DNA from: Legionellales bacterium
Lineage (GTDB): Bacteria; Pseudomonadota; Gammaproteobacteria; Comchoanobacterales; Comchoanobacteraceae
Reading direction: 5' to 3'
DNA length: 32,759 bases
Assembly: GCA_002691585.1 (NCBI GenBank)
Contig: NZIM01000080.1
Span: forward strand, 1 to 32,759
Every line of letters starts with the position of its first letter. Position 1 is the first letter of the stretch. Below are positions 18,247 through 27,152 of this stretch, one piece after another. The notes under the pieces were generated by a model. The model saw only the letters and a list, made by a program, of their open reading frames with translations, did not search any database and was not told the origin of the DNA. Both the position numbers and the translations under genes were made by a program.

Positions 18247-18654
18247 TTAATCTAAAAATTTAATTGCTTGCATAGTTGCTTTTAAATTAGATTCAAATGC
18301 AAAAGGTTGACGGGTCAAATCAGAGGTATTGATCCATTTATAATCTTGATGTTCTTCACTTAAAGTCAGTTCTGGAACGTCTGAAAGTTTGACTAGAAAA
18401 CAACGTTCTTGAACCTGTTTGAGTCGAGGGTGATCGTAATACACAGTAAAACAAATATCGATTAACAAGTTACTTGGAATGTGTATTCCTGTTTCCTCAA
18501 ATAATTCCCGGCTAGCTGCGTGTAAAAAAGACTCATGATGCTCTACAGAACCAGTAATATTTTGCCAAAAACCACCTCTTGAAGGGCTCACTTGTAGTAT
18601 CAGCCATTGCATTGTTGTTTCTACATACAAGATTACTTGAACTTTTCGGTGCAT
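18247..18654 (-). CDS. NUDIX hydrolase, NudB-like (dihydroneopterin triphosphate diphosphatase)
   Basis: 'MHRKVQVILYV...FWQNITGSVEHHESFLHAASRELFEETGI' Nudix box; ATG 18654 preferred because the ORF-track start 18795 lies inside mdh. Confidence 0.85.
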   Translation of the reverse strand: MHRKVQVILYVETTMQWLILQVSPSRGGFWQNITGSVEHHESFLHAASRELFEETGIHIPSNLLIDICFTVYYDHPRLKQVQERCFLVKLSDVPELTLSEEHQDYKWINTSDLTRQPFAFESNLKATMQAIKFLD

Positions 18655-18739
18655 CAATATTTGAAACCTATCTTCGTTTAACGATATAATTATAGCGCTT
18701 ATACACAGTTTAAGATATTTTTTAACAAAGGAATTATTT

Positions 18740-19711
18740 ATGAAAAAAACAATTGCGATTACGGGTGCTAGCGGACAAATAGGATATGCGCTCACGTTTC
18801 AGCTAATGCATGTTTTAAAAGAGGATACCATTCGTCTTCACCTGATCGATTTACCAAATTGTCAAAATGCATTGGAAGCTTTGAAAATGGAAGTAGAAGA
18901 TTGTGGCTTTAAGAATCTTGACTCTGTAATGATTACAACCGATTTAGCAGAGGGTTTTAAAAATGTTGATTGGGCTTTATTGGTCGGTTCAATGCCAAGA
19001 AAAGAGGGGATGGAACGTTCAGATCTTTTAAAGCTAAATGGTGCAATATTTAAAAAACAAGGTGAAATGATCAATGAACATGCAAGGCCAACAGTGAAAG
19101 TACTTGTCATTGGTAATCCATGCAATACCAATGCGTTAATTGCTTCTAAACATGCTCCTAATATTCCTGATGAGCAGTTTTTTGCATTGACCATGTTAGA
19201 TCAGTTACGCGCTGAAGCACAATTAGCCATTAAAGCAAACATTCCAGTCAGTGATATTTCTGATATGATCATTTTTGGTAATCATTCCGCAACTCAATTT
19301 CCAGCATACCCATTAGCAGAGATAGATGGAAAGAAAGCCACGGATGTCATCAATGATTTAGAGTGGTTTAAAAGTGAATTCGTGCCAACGATTCAAAAAA
19401 GAGGGGCGACAGTCATAAAAACCCGAGGTGCTTCAAGTGCAGCATCTGCAGCTAATGCGATTTGCGAAACCATACGATGTGTTGATCATTCAACAGGTGA
19501 GGCCTTCTCACTAGGTGTGATTTCAAATGGAGAATACGGTGCTCATCCTGGACTGATCGTGTCATACCCATGCATTTCAGTGAATGGGAAGATTACTGTG
19601 CAAGATCAGTGGCCAATTGATGATCAATCAAAAAAGTATTTAGAACTCACATTTGATGAACTTAAAAAAGAGCATGATCAAGTGGAATCAATGGGACTTT
19701 TAGGCAGTTAA
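18740..19711 (+). CDS. mdh: Malate dehydrogenase
   Basis: 'IAITGASGQIGYAL', 'GSMPRKEGMERSDLLKLNG', 'VIGNPCNTNALIA', 'TMLDQLRAEAQLA', 'IFGNHSATQFPA'; SD aaagga. Confidence 0.94.
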   Translation: MKKTIAITGASGQIGYALTFQLMHVLKEDTIRLHLIDLPNCQNALEALKMEVEDCGFKNLDSVMITTDLAEGFKNVDWALLVGSMPRKEGMERSDLLKLNGAIFKKQGEMINEHARPTVKVLVIGNPCNTNALIASKHAPNIPDEQFFALTMLDQLRAEAQLAIKANIPVSDISDMIIFGNHSATQFPAYPLAEIDGKKATDVINDLEWFKSEFVPTIQKRGATVIKTRGASSAASAANAICETIRCVDHSTGEAFSLGVISNGEYGAHPGLIVSYPCISVNGKITVQDQWPIDDQSKKYLELTFDELKKEHDQVESMGLLGS

Positions 19712-19719
19712 GTTCATTC

Positions 19720-20700
19720 ATGCAAATCTCTTTTGCCAATTATTTTAATGTATTCTCACAATGGAAGTACAAAATCTATTGGATTGCTGGAGATGACGAC
19801 GGTGTGATGGACGTCGATGCGCGACTACAAGCAATGATCGTTCAGTCAGGCTCAAAGGTTAAACGCCTTCAGATTGCCACCCAAAAAGATCTTTCTCTAT
19901 TGAGAGAATCTTTGTGTTCAAATGATCTTTTTGGGCTGGATGAAACTCTTTGGCTTATTTGCTCTAAAGCTATGATTAAAAGCATCCTTGAATGGATGAT
20001 GAACAATCGTGAGCTCTTAACAAAGATGGTAATATTTAGTCCAAAATTATCAACGGATCAGAAAAAAAACCAACTATTCCAGAATCCTGATATTGCGTTA
20101 TTTCATATTTGGCCATTGACTACTCAGCAAGTAGGTCAGTGGTGGCGTCAAGCATGTCAAAGTTGTAAATTAAATGTGCCGTCTGACATTTCCAAGCAGG
20201 CTTTGATGCAATCGGGATTCAGAGTTGACCGTTTAAAAAGTTACTTGGATCGTTGGAAATTACTTTTTCCTGAAGGGGGTACGGTTGATCGTATTGATAC
20301 TGTTGCCAATGAACCAACCCAGCATCACTACCAATGGGCTGCAGCATGGTTAAAAGGACTGAATGTGAACCATTTTCTTAATGATGCTCAAATTGATAAG
20401 AGCTTTTTCGCACTAAGGTATTATGTTGATGAACTTGTGAGCTTTGATTTTTACAAAAATTTAAAAATGCCACAATCCGACATAAATAAAAAACTGCGTT
20501 GGTGGCCACAAAAATCAAAAGACATGATGTTGATTTATGAAAAACATTCAAGTAAATCTTTACATCAACTGGCTTTTAGAATCATGACAATTGATTTATG
20601 TCGTATTGGCCAATTACCGTTGAATTACCACCATACCTTTAAAACACTCATTCACCATCAGTCGATTTATGACGAATTAATTCCTTGCGAAGTACATTAA
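19720..20700 (+). CDS. holA: Probable DNA polymerase III delta subunit (divergent)
   Basis: 326 aa; 'KIYWIAGDDDGVMDVDARLQAMI', 'LLRESLCSNDLFGLDETLWLI', later 'HQLAFRIMTIDLCRIGQ' resembling the delta collar; overall layout matches HolA but similarity is weak by eye. Confidence 0.55.
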   Translation: MQISFANYFNVFSQWKYKIYWIAGDDDGVMDVDARLQAMIVQSGSKVKRLQIATQKDLSLLRESLCSNDLFGLDETLWLICSKAMIKSILEWMMNNRELLTKMVIFSPKLSTDQKKNQLFQNPDIALFHIWPLTTQQVGQWWRQACQSCKLNVPSDISKQALMQSGFRVDRLKSYLDRWKLLFPEGGTVDRIDTVANEPTQHHYQWAAAWLKGLNVNHFLNDAQIDKSFFALRYYVDELVSFDFYKNLKMPQSDINKKLRWWPQKSKDMMLIYEKHSSKSLHQLAFRIMTIDLCRIGQLPLNYHHTFKTLIHHQSIYDELIPCEVH

Positions 20701-20798
20701 ACAACCAGGCGATATACTTTAAATCTTGTACTATTTATCTTATGATGAATCATTATATTTCATGAAAAGGAATATACGACATATATTGGAGGATTAGC

Positions 20799-21230
20799 AT
20801 GTCAAAAATTCGTTTATTCATTTTAAGTTACCTTTCCATGGGTGTCTCTTTTGCAGAACTAGTGCTCTATGATGGTCCTAGTCAAAATGCTAAGAATCTT
20901 GGAACAATTACCCCAAAAAAGATTACGGTATTAACAGGTGAATACATTAAAGTAAAAGATAATGAGTCAGGTAAAGTTGGATGGGTTGAAAAAATAGCGT
21001 TAGAAAAATTTGTTAAGGCTCAATTTAACTTAGAAAATTATTTAGATACAGAAAACATTAGTTATCAGGGTTATGATTTCTCAGTGAAATCTGATCATGC
21101 TACACATCAGGAATCAAGAATTGAAAGCAATCAAACCATGGTTCATGCAGATAAGTTTAAAAATCAATTTAAGAAATTATCTGAATCTATGGAGTTAATT
21201 GAAAAAAGTTTAGATGAGCTATTTGATTGA
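20799..21230 (+). CDS. Secreted SH3-like domain protein with C-terminal coiled coil
   Basis: Signal peptide, 'LYDGPSQNAKNLGTITPKKITVLTGEYIKVKDNESGKVGWVEK' bacterial-SH3-like; strong SD (ttGGAGGattagcATG). Confidence 0.75.
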   Translation: MSKIRLFILSYLSMGVSFAELVLYDGPSQNAKNLGTITPKKITVLTGEYIKVKDNESGKVGWVEKIALEKFVKAQFNLENYLDTENISYQGYDFSVKSDHATHQESRIESNQTMVHADKFKNQFKKLSESMELIEKSLDELFD

Positions 21231-21232
21231 GT

Positions 21233-22513
21233 CTAGCGATTTTCTGTTGCAAAGCCTGCATGAGATGGTGGTTTAATTCTTATTGTTAAATTTCTATCTA
21301 ATTGTGTTAGCAGTGCCATGGATGGAATGGTAATGATTGCACTTGTGAAGAAAAGAGTTTCCCAGCCAAAATTATCGACAATATAGCCTGCAATGGGAGC
21401 AAAAAATATTCCGCTTGTTCCGGTGAGTAATGAGAATAGTGAAAGCTGCGTGGCGCTTAAATTCTCATTAACTTGTGAAGCGTAGAATGCGAACAATGTC
21501 GTGGTGATAATGCCTCTTGAAATATTATCGATTAAAGTAATCAATACAATGAAAGGTACGTTTGGGAGCGGCGTGTAGCATAGCCATAAATACAATAATG
21601 CGGATGATGCATGAATTAATAAGCCAATGATTAAGGTATGTTTATAATGAAGCATCTGAATTAAGCGAAGCGCAATTGCAAGTCCTATGAGATTGGCAAT
21701 AATTCCAATGACTTTAGTGATAACACCTACATTGGTAAGAGATAGGGCTAAAAATCTCAACATAAATACTGGTAGTAAATTATGCTCAAGTGCTTCGTTT
21801 ACCTTGACTAATATTAAAAAGAGTATAAGGACCCAATGGCCGTGTTGCTTGATGTGGTACCAGGATTTTTTCATCGTCGAAATATAGTTTAAATCTTCGG
21901 AGTCATTGACGTGATCGATATGTGGTGCAAAACACATGACAATTCCAAGTAACGTGATGATAATACTTGAGATTGTATACACGAAGTACCAACTGAAATG
22001 ATCAGCTAGAATGAGCGTAAATCCCCCAGTAATGATTTTTCCAAGGCGATACCCAACTTCAGTGAAACCGGCAAATGTATTGATTTGTTTGCCTTTGATA
22101 AATCGCACCCAATAACCATCTAAAGCTAACGTGATACATGAGCCAAAGAACGCTACGATGCATGCAACGAAAATCGTCTGCTTAGTTTGAGACAATGGAT
22201 CAAAGTGTCCAAGTACATACAGCATTATACCCATAGAAAAATGAGCTATTATTGCCCACCCTTTGATGGATTTATATCCAGGAGGAACGAAATGGTCAAA
22301 GAAGGGACCCCATATAAATTTAAGAAGATAGGAGATATTAACTAAACTAAGCCAGCCAATTACGACAATAGAAACGTTCGAATTGGTGAACCATGCCTTC
22401 AAGGTGGACGCAGTTAGAATGTACGGAGTGCCGCAACAAAGCCCTATCAGGAATGACCAAATGTATTCCCGCTTTTGTGAGAATAATACGATATTTTTAG
22501 TATTTACTTCCAA
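21233..22513 (-). CDS. AmpG-like MFS muropeptide permease
   Basis: 'GLCCGTPYILTASTLKAWFTNSNVSIVVIGWLSLVNISYLLKFIWGPFFDHFVPP', 'ALDGYWVRF', ~12 TM segments; AmpG N-terminal pattern. Confidence 0.85.
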   Translation of the reverse strand: MEVNTKNIVLFSQKREYIWSFLIGLCCGTPYILTASTLKAWFTNSNVSIVVIGWLSLVNISYLLKFIWGPFFDHFVPPGYKSIKGWAIIAHFSMGIMLYVLGHFDPLSQTKQTIFVACIVAFFGSCITLALDGYWVRFIKGKQINTFAGFTEVGYRLGKIITGGFTLILADHFSWYFVYTISSIIITLLGIVMCFAPHIDHVNDSEDLNYISTMKKSWYHIKQHGHWVLILFLILVKVNEALEHNLLPVFMLRFLALSLTNVGVITKVIGIIANLIGLAIALRLIQMLHYKHTLIIGLLIHASSALLYLWLCYTPLPNVPFIVLITLIDNISRGIITTTLFAFYASQVNENLSATQLSLFSLLTGTSGIFFAPIAGYIVDNFGWETLFFTSAIITIPSMALLTQLDRNLTIRIKPPSHAGFATENR

Positions 22514-22567
22514 AGTGTACTCAAAAGATTTACTATTAATACTAACAAATAAAGGTAAGTAGGTAAA

Positions 22568-23191
22568 GTGTTAGTAAATATATTTAAGTCATTCTATTGT
22601 GGTATTTCGGTTTGGAAGGCATTATTTAAGTTCCGTAAAACTCGCCCATACATCACAGTGTATGGAAGTGCGAAACTCACTAGTAAGCATGCGTATTATA
22701 AACAAGGTGTAGAACTTGGAGAAAAAATCGCCCACGCAGGATTATATGTAATGACAGGCGGTGGGCCAGGTTTAATGGAGGCAGTAAATAAGGGAGCTTA
22801 TACTGTTCGAAAAGAATCCTCTTATGGATGCTGTATGCCATTTATTAGAGAAAACAGTAATCGATATTTACACGTAAGGCATTCAACGCGTTACTTTTTT
22901 GTTAGAAAAATGATCTTTACGTATAAAGCGAAGGCATTTATTGCACTACCAGGTGGGTTTGGTACTCTTGATGAATTGTTTGAAATGGCAACACTAATCA
23001 TGACAAATAAACTTCCAAAAATTCCAATCATATTACTGAATAAAGAATTTTGGGAGCCTATCTTAGATTTGATTAGCAACCAGTTGTTAGAAAAAGGTTT
23101 GATAAAACAAAACGATTTTAAAACACTCCAAATGGTTGACAGTGTTGAAGAGGCAATTGAAATTATTGAACAAAAATCTCCTAAGTTATGA
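22568..23191 (+). CDS. LOG family (TIGR00730-type) protein
   Basis: 'ITVYGSAKL', 'VMTGGGPGLMEAVNKGA', 'ALPGGFGTLDELFEMATL'; GTG start. Confidence 0.9.
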   Translation: MLVNIFKSFYCGISVWKALFKFRKTRPYITVYGSAKLTSKHAYYKQGVELGEKIAHAGLYVMTGGGPGLMEAVNKGAYTVRKESSYGCCMPFIRENSNRYLHVRHSTRYFFVRKMIFTYKAKAFIALPGGFGTLDELFEMATLIMTNKLPKIPIILLNKEFWEPILDLISNQLLEKGLIKQNDFKTLQMVDSVEEAIEIIEQKSPKL

Positions 23192-23760
23192 GAGGAATCT
23201 TAGAACCTAGAGAGATTATTTATACATCAGCTAACTTCATTACTTTTCTCAGGGCGCTATCAGCATTCCCAATTGTAATTGCAATTCAACATAAAAGCGT
23301 ATGGATTTACCCGTTAATTATTTTTGGTATATTATCAGACATGGTGGATGGATATTTAGCCAGAAGAAATAATATGGTGTCTAGGCTAGGGTGTATCTTG
23401 GATCCAACTGCGGATTTTTTAGTAGTGATGGCAGTAATGAGCTATTTTTACGTGCACAATCTAATAAATCCTGTTGTGTGGTGGTTTATGGTGTGTCGTT
23501 ATTTTTTGATCGGTAGTGCTGCTTGGCTTCTTTGGTTAAAATACAACATCATTTCAAAAGCGAATCAATTTGGGAAAATTTCTATAGTCTTTACTGTTTT
23601 CTACGGAATAACTCTAATTTTTGATATGTCAGTGGTATATCAAAACGTATCGATGACATTTATGTTAGTGACACAAATTGTCAGTTGCTGGTTTTACCTA
23701 GCAAGCTTCATTAACACATGCCACTCACAAGAGTTCATTCATAACGATGAAATTGGTTGA
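23188..23760 (+). CDS. CDP-alcohol phosphatidyltransferase
   Basis: Complete CDP-AP motif D-MV-DG-YL-AR-RNNMVSRL-G-CIL-D-PTA-D; multi-TM; ATGA overlap with the upstream gene. Confidence 0.92.
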   Translation: MRGILEPREIIYTSANFITFLRALSAFPIVIAIQHKSVWIYPLIIFGILSDMVDGYLARRNNMVSRLGCILDPTADFLVVMAVMSYFYVHNLINPVVWWFMVCRYFLIGSAAWLLWLKYNIISKANQFGKISIVFTVFYGITLIFDMSVVYQNVSMTFMLVTQIVSCWFYLASFINTCHSQEFIHNDEIG

Positions 23761-24733
23761 TTCATATGACAATTTAGTCTTATCCAATCAATTAGTTGAT
23801 AACCTCCCTCAGCGCCAAATCATTCAAACCTTAGATTCTTATTTTAATACTTGGTTTATTCCGAGATGTCCTTTAATTTACATGTGGGGTACTGTTGGAT
23901 CCGGCAAGACATTATGTATGGATTTAGTATATAAATCATATAAGGGGCCTAAAGAACGTTTTCATTACAGTGATTGGGTTGCAAAAGCCTCTGTCCTTAC
24001 AATGAGTAAAATAAGTCGTCATTATACTTGGGAAGATTATGTGAATGAGACATTTAAAAAAGGCTCTCTAGTATGTATTGATGAGTGGGCAATTGAGGAT
24101 ATTACTCAAGCTATTATTTGGCAAACATTGATCCCACTATTTATGAAAAATAAAATATATGTTTTGCTAACTACAAATGTTGCGCCTAATGATATTTATA
24201 AAGATGGTCTTGGAAGAAATCATATCTTAGATTTAATTGATTTGGTTTCTAAGAAAGCATTGATTCTAAATTTATCCCAATCATTCGATTTTCGTAAAAA
24301 AGGACATTTAGCAGCAGGGACATTTAAGCGGGTTCATTTTTTACATGAGATCAGTAAAGTAGTATCTTCTTCAAAACTTGAGGAGGGACAACTTCCCTTA
24401 AAATCATCGAATAAAGATATTATATGGCTTGATTTTTTAACAGCCATTACGCCGCCAATGTGGCGTCATGATTATATGAAATGGTCACAAGATTTTGAGT
24501 ATATATTCATTGAAGGTGTTACTGAAATCGCAAATAACAAAAACCTCATTGCAAATTGGACACGATTAGTTGATGTGCTTTATGATCAAAATAAATGCGT
24601 ATTTATGACGTACAAGGGAAACTTAAGTCATATACTAGAGCAACGAAAAATTCCTAAGCGCACGATCTCGCGAATGCAGTCTTGGATCTTCCATCAAGAA
24701 AAATTCTACGATCACTACATTAACCAGAAATAA
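23747..24733 (+). CDS. zapE: ZapE/AFG1-like cell-division ATPase
   Basis: 'LIYMWGTVGSGKTLCMDLVY' (Walker A), 'LVCIDEWAIEDITQAII' (Walker B), 'TTNVAPNDIYKDGLGRNHIL'. Confidence 0.88.
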   Translation: MKLVDSYDNLVLSNQLVDNLPQRQIIQTLDSYFNTWFIPRCPLIYMWGTVGSGKTLCMDLVYKSYKGPKERFHYSDWVAKASVLTMSKISRHYTWEDYVNETFKKGSLVCIDEWAIEDITQAIIWQTLIPLFMKNKIYVLLTTNVAPNDIYKDGLGRNHILDLIDLVSKKALILNLSQSFDFRKKGHLAAGTFKRVHFLHEISKVVSSSKLEEGQLPLKSSNKDIIWLDFLTAITPPMWRHDYMKWSQDFEYIFIEGVTEIANNKNLIANWTRLVDVLYDQNKCVFMTYKGNLSHILEQRKIPKRTISRMQSWIFHQEKFYDHYINQK

Positions 24734-24789
24734 GCCATTTTAATTATTTGAACATATGCTATATAGTGTATCTGTAGGAGTGATTGCAT

Positions 24790-25368
24790 ATGATGGACCA
24801 AATCTTTTCGTTCGAACTAAAAAAATTAAATGATAAAAGGCCACGTCTTCAGTGTTTATTTAGATTAATAACCTTTATTCCATTTGGATTGATTGATTGT
24901 CTATTTTCACTTAGCTTTGAATACATCATTCCAGTCTTAGTATTTAGTATTTTGGTTTTTAAAGAATATCCTGTATTTATTTTTGAATATTTAGAGGGTT
25001 ATTTAAAATATCATATGAAATTTATAGCTTTCCTATTTCTAATTACGGATGAATACCCAGCATTTTCAAAGCCCTCAAGTGTCACATTTAAACTGAGTCC
25101 ACTAACGCCTTTGAATCCTTATAAACCGTTATACAAATGGTTTTTCATTTTACCTCATTTATTATTACTTATGGCATTAATGATTGTATTATTTGCTGTA
25201 TTGATTTTTTCGTGGCTGTCTATTTTAATTACAGGTCGCCAACCTAGAATATGTTTCACATTCGTGAAGAATTATTACGAATGGTTCCTTCATGTGTTTT
25301 GTTACGGAATATATATGGTGACAGATCAATATCCATCAATTCGGTTTTTTTCTTTGTTCAGGGGCTAG
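24790..25368 (+). CDS. DUF4389-like membrane protein with internally repeated motif
   Basis: 'YLKYHMKFIAFLFLITDEYPAFS' and 'ILITGRQPRICFTFVKNYYEWFLHVFCYGIYMVTDQYPSIRF'; SD AGGAG upstream; ATG 24790 (or 24793) preferred over TTG 24784. Confidence 0.75.
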   Translation: MMDQIFSFELKKLNDKRPRLQCLFRLITFIPFGLIDCLFSLSFEYIIPVLVFSILVFKEYPVFIFEYLEGYLKYHMKFIAFLFLITDEYPAFSKPSSVTFKLSPLTPLNPYKPLYKWFFILPHLLLLMALMIVLFAVLIFSWLSILITGRQPRICFTFVKNYYEWFLHVFCYGIYMVTDQYPSIRFFSLFRG

Positions 25369-25747
25369 GCTTAAAATTAACGGTAACTTTTTCACCTAAC
25401 TCATCTGGTGCCCACGGTCTAGTATATTTTAAGATGATATGACCACTCTTCCAATTGTTTTCAGGTTTTAAACTAATCGTAATCTTCTCATAGCCTGCTG
25501 AACCAACTGCTTTGTTATGGCTTTCATCATTAATATATTCCATAGAATCAACGTGAACGGAATCAGATTGATCAATGATTAACCATTGGTACCCAGTTGA
25601 GCGATTACTCTCAATTGATAGAGTTACTCGGTTTTCCTTAACAAGTACTATTTCAGGCGATACTTGATCAGGATTTAGTACTATAATGTCTTCTGCGATA
25701 CACGCTGAAACGACTATTAAATATATTAACTTGATTGTCCTAAACAT
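25358..25747 (-). CDS. Secreted chagasin-family (MEROPS I42-like) cysteine protease inhibitor
   Basis: Signal peptide (KLIYLIVVSACIAEDI); three chagasin loops recognisable: 'NRSTGYQW' (NPTTGY), 'AVGSAG' (GxGG) and 'YTRPWAP' (RPW). Confidence 0.85.
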   Translation of the reverse strand: MFRTIKLIYLIVVSACIAEDIIVLNPDQVSPEIVLVKENRVTLSIESNRSTGYQWLIIDQSDSVHVDSMEYINDESHNKAVGSAGYEKITISLKPENNWKSGHIILKYTRPWAPDELGEKVTVNFKPSP

Positions 25748-25868
25748 AACCCAAGTATTATGTTTAAACTTTTTAATGTCAAATTATTTATTTTAATGTT
25801 TTCTTAAGGTTGAGATTGCTAAAATTATGTTGTATTAATTAGTTTTACTGCGTTGGAGATGTAGAAGA

Positions 25869-27098
25869 GTGCAAATAGATAATCGTAAATTATTGCATTG
25901 GTGTATAGGATTATTATGTGTTGTTTTTCAATACAGTTTTAATATGGTTTCGTCCTGTTTTATTTTAGACATGGCAAATGATTTTGGAATAGGTCATGGG
26001 GCTGCTGGACTTATATTATCCATATCTCTTTTATGTCATGGTGTTTTACAAATACCAGCAGGTTCATTGATTATGAAAGTTGGTGTAAGAAGGTTTTTAG
26101 TTGCTAGTTTTTTCTTTTTTGCAGTTATTTCCTTTTCGGTAGTCAATAGCTCCTCTATAATCGTTTTTCTCATCTCTAGATTGTTGCTTGGAACATTCGT
26201 AAGTGGTTTTTTTGTATCCTACACAACCATTACCCGACAAACGATGCCAATTCATATTTTTGGCGCATTACTTATTTTTTCCGAGACCGTTATAATGGTT
26301 TCTGAGATATTTTTTAATTACTCCTTAGTTTCTTTTCACATTCTCAGCTGGAAAAATATAATGTTTGGTTACGGTGTGAGTGCTCTAATCATGGCTGTTG
26401 TGTCGTTCTATGGCCTTAAAGGTGATCAATTCAAAGCCTCTAAACCCAACAACCTTCAATTACCTATTTTAAGGTTCCTAAAAACAATGGGAAAAGACAA
26501 AGAGTTGGTTGGTAGAAGTTTACTTGGAGGCTCGTTATTTTTATTAATGCCGATCATTTATGGATTATGGTGGCCAGCTTTTTTATCCATTGGACGAAAT
26601 ATCTCATTAGGGGAGGCCATTCTTCAAACACAATGGATGGCTGTTGGGATTGTCATCGGGAATATTTACGTTAGTTCATTAGAGCCAAAGAAACAAAACT
26701 CTAATGGTCTTTTTATTTTGACAAACGTAGTATCTATTCCGCTTTTATTTTTGATGGTATTGTTCCCTAACCAGCCACTTTGGAGCTTGGATTTAATGAT
26801 GTTGTTTTTAGGTTTTTGTTGTAGTGTTGGTATGGTCGCATTTACAATTGTTGTTTCAAGAGATTATCCAAACGAGTTGGCAATAGGTTTTATAAACGGA
26901 ATAATGTATTTTTTAATGCCATTCATACAATTGTGGATATCCATCGTAATGGACAGCAATTTCAAAATATCATTTTTTCATGCGCCGATGTTTGATATAC
27001 AAATGGGTCTATTAGTCTGTCCTTTAATGCAACTTATAACTTTGTTCATTAGTTGCTATCTTATATATCAAGTGAAAAAAGAAAAAATGTTCATTTAA
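25869..27098 (+). CDS. MFS transporter
   Basis: ~12 TM segments; 'GVLQIPAGSLIMKVGVRRFLVASFFFFAV' MFS loop motif; GTG start. Confidence 0.85.
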   Translation: MQIDNRKLLHWCIGLLCVVFQYSFNMVSSCFILDMANDFGIGHGAAGLILSISLLCHGVLQIPAGSLIMKVGVRRFLVASFFFFAVISFSVVNSSSIIVFLISRLLLGTFVSGFFVSYTTITRQTMPIHIFGALLIFSETVIMVSEIFFNYSLVSFHILSWKNIMFGYGVSALIMAVVSFYGLKGDQFKASKPNNLQLPILRFLKTMGKDKELVGRSLLGGSLFLLMPIIYGLWWPAFLSIGRNISLGEAILQTQWMAVGIVIGNIYVSSLEPKKQNSNGLFILTNVVSIPLLFLMVLFPNQPLWSLDLMMLFLGFCCSVGMVAFTIVVSRDYPNELAIGFINGIMYFLMPFIQLWISIVMDSNFKISFFHAPMFDIQMGLLVCPLMQLITLFISCYLIYQVKKEKMFI

Positions 27099-27152
27099 CG
27101 ATATTGTTTATTGTTTTCATCCTATTTAAAGTGATCAAAAATAGGGGATACA

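Noticed and set aside
18655-18795. N-terminal extension of the NUDIX ORF in the ORF track
   Set aside because: Would overlap the 5' end of mdh divergently; NudB-like proteins begin near MHRKVQ.
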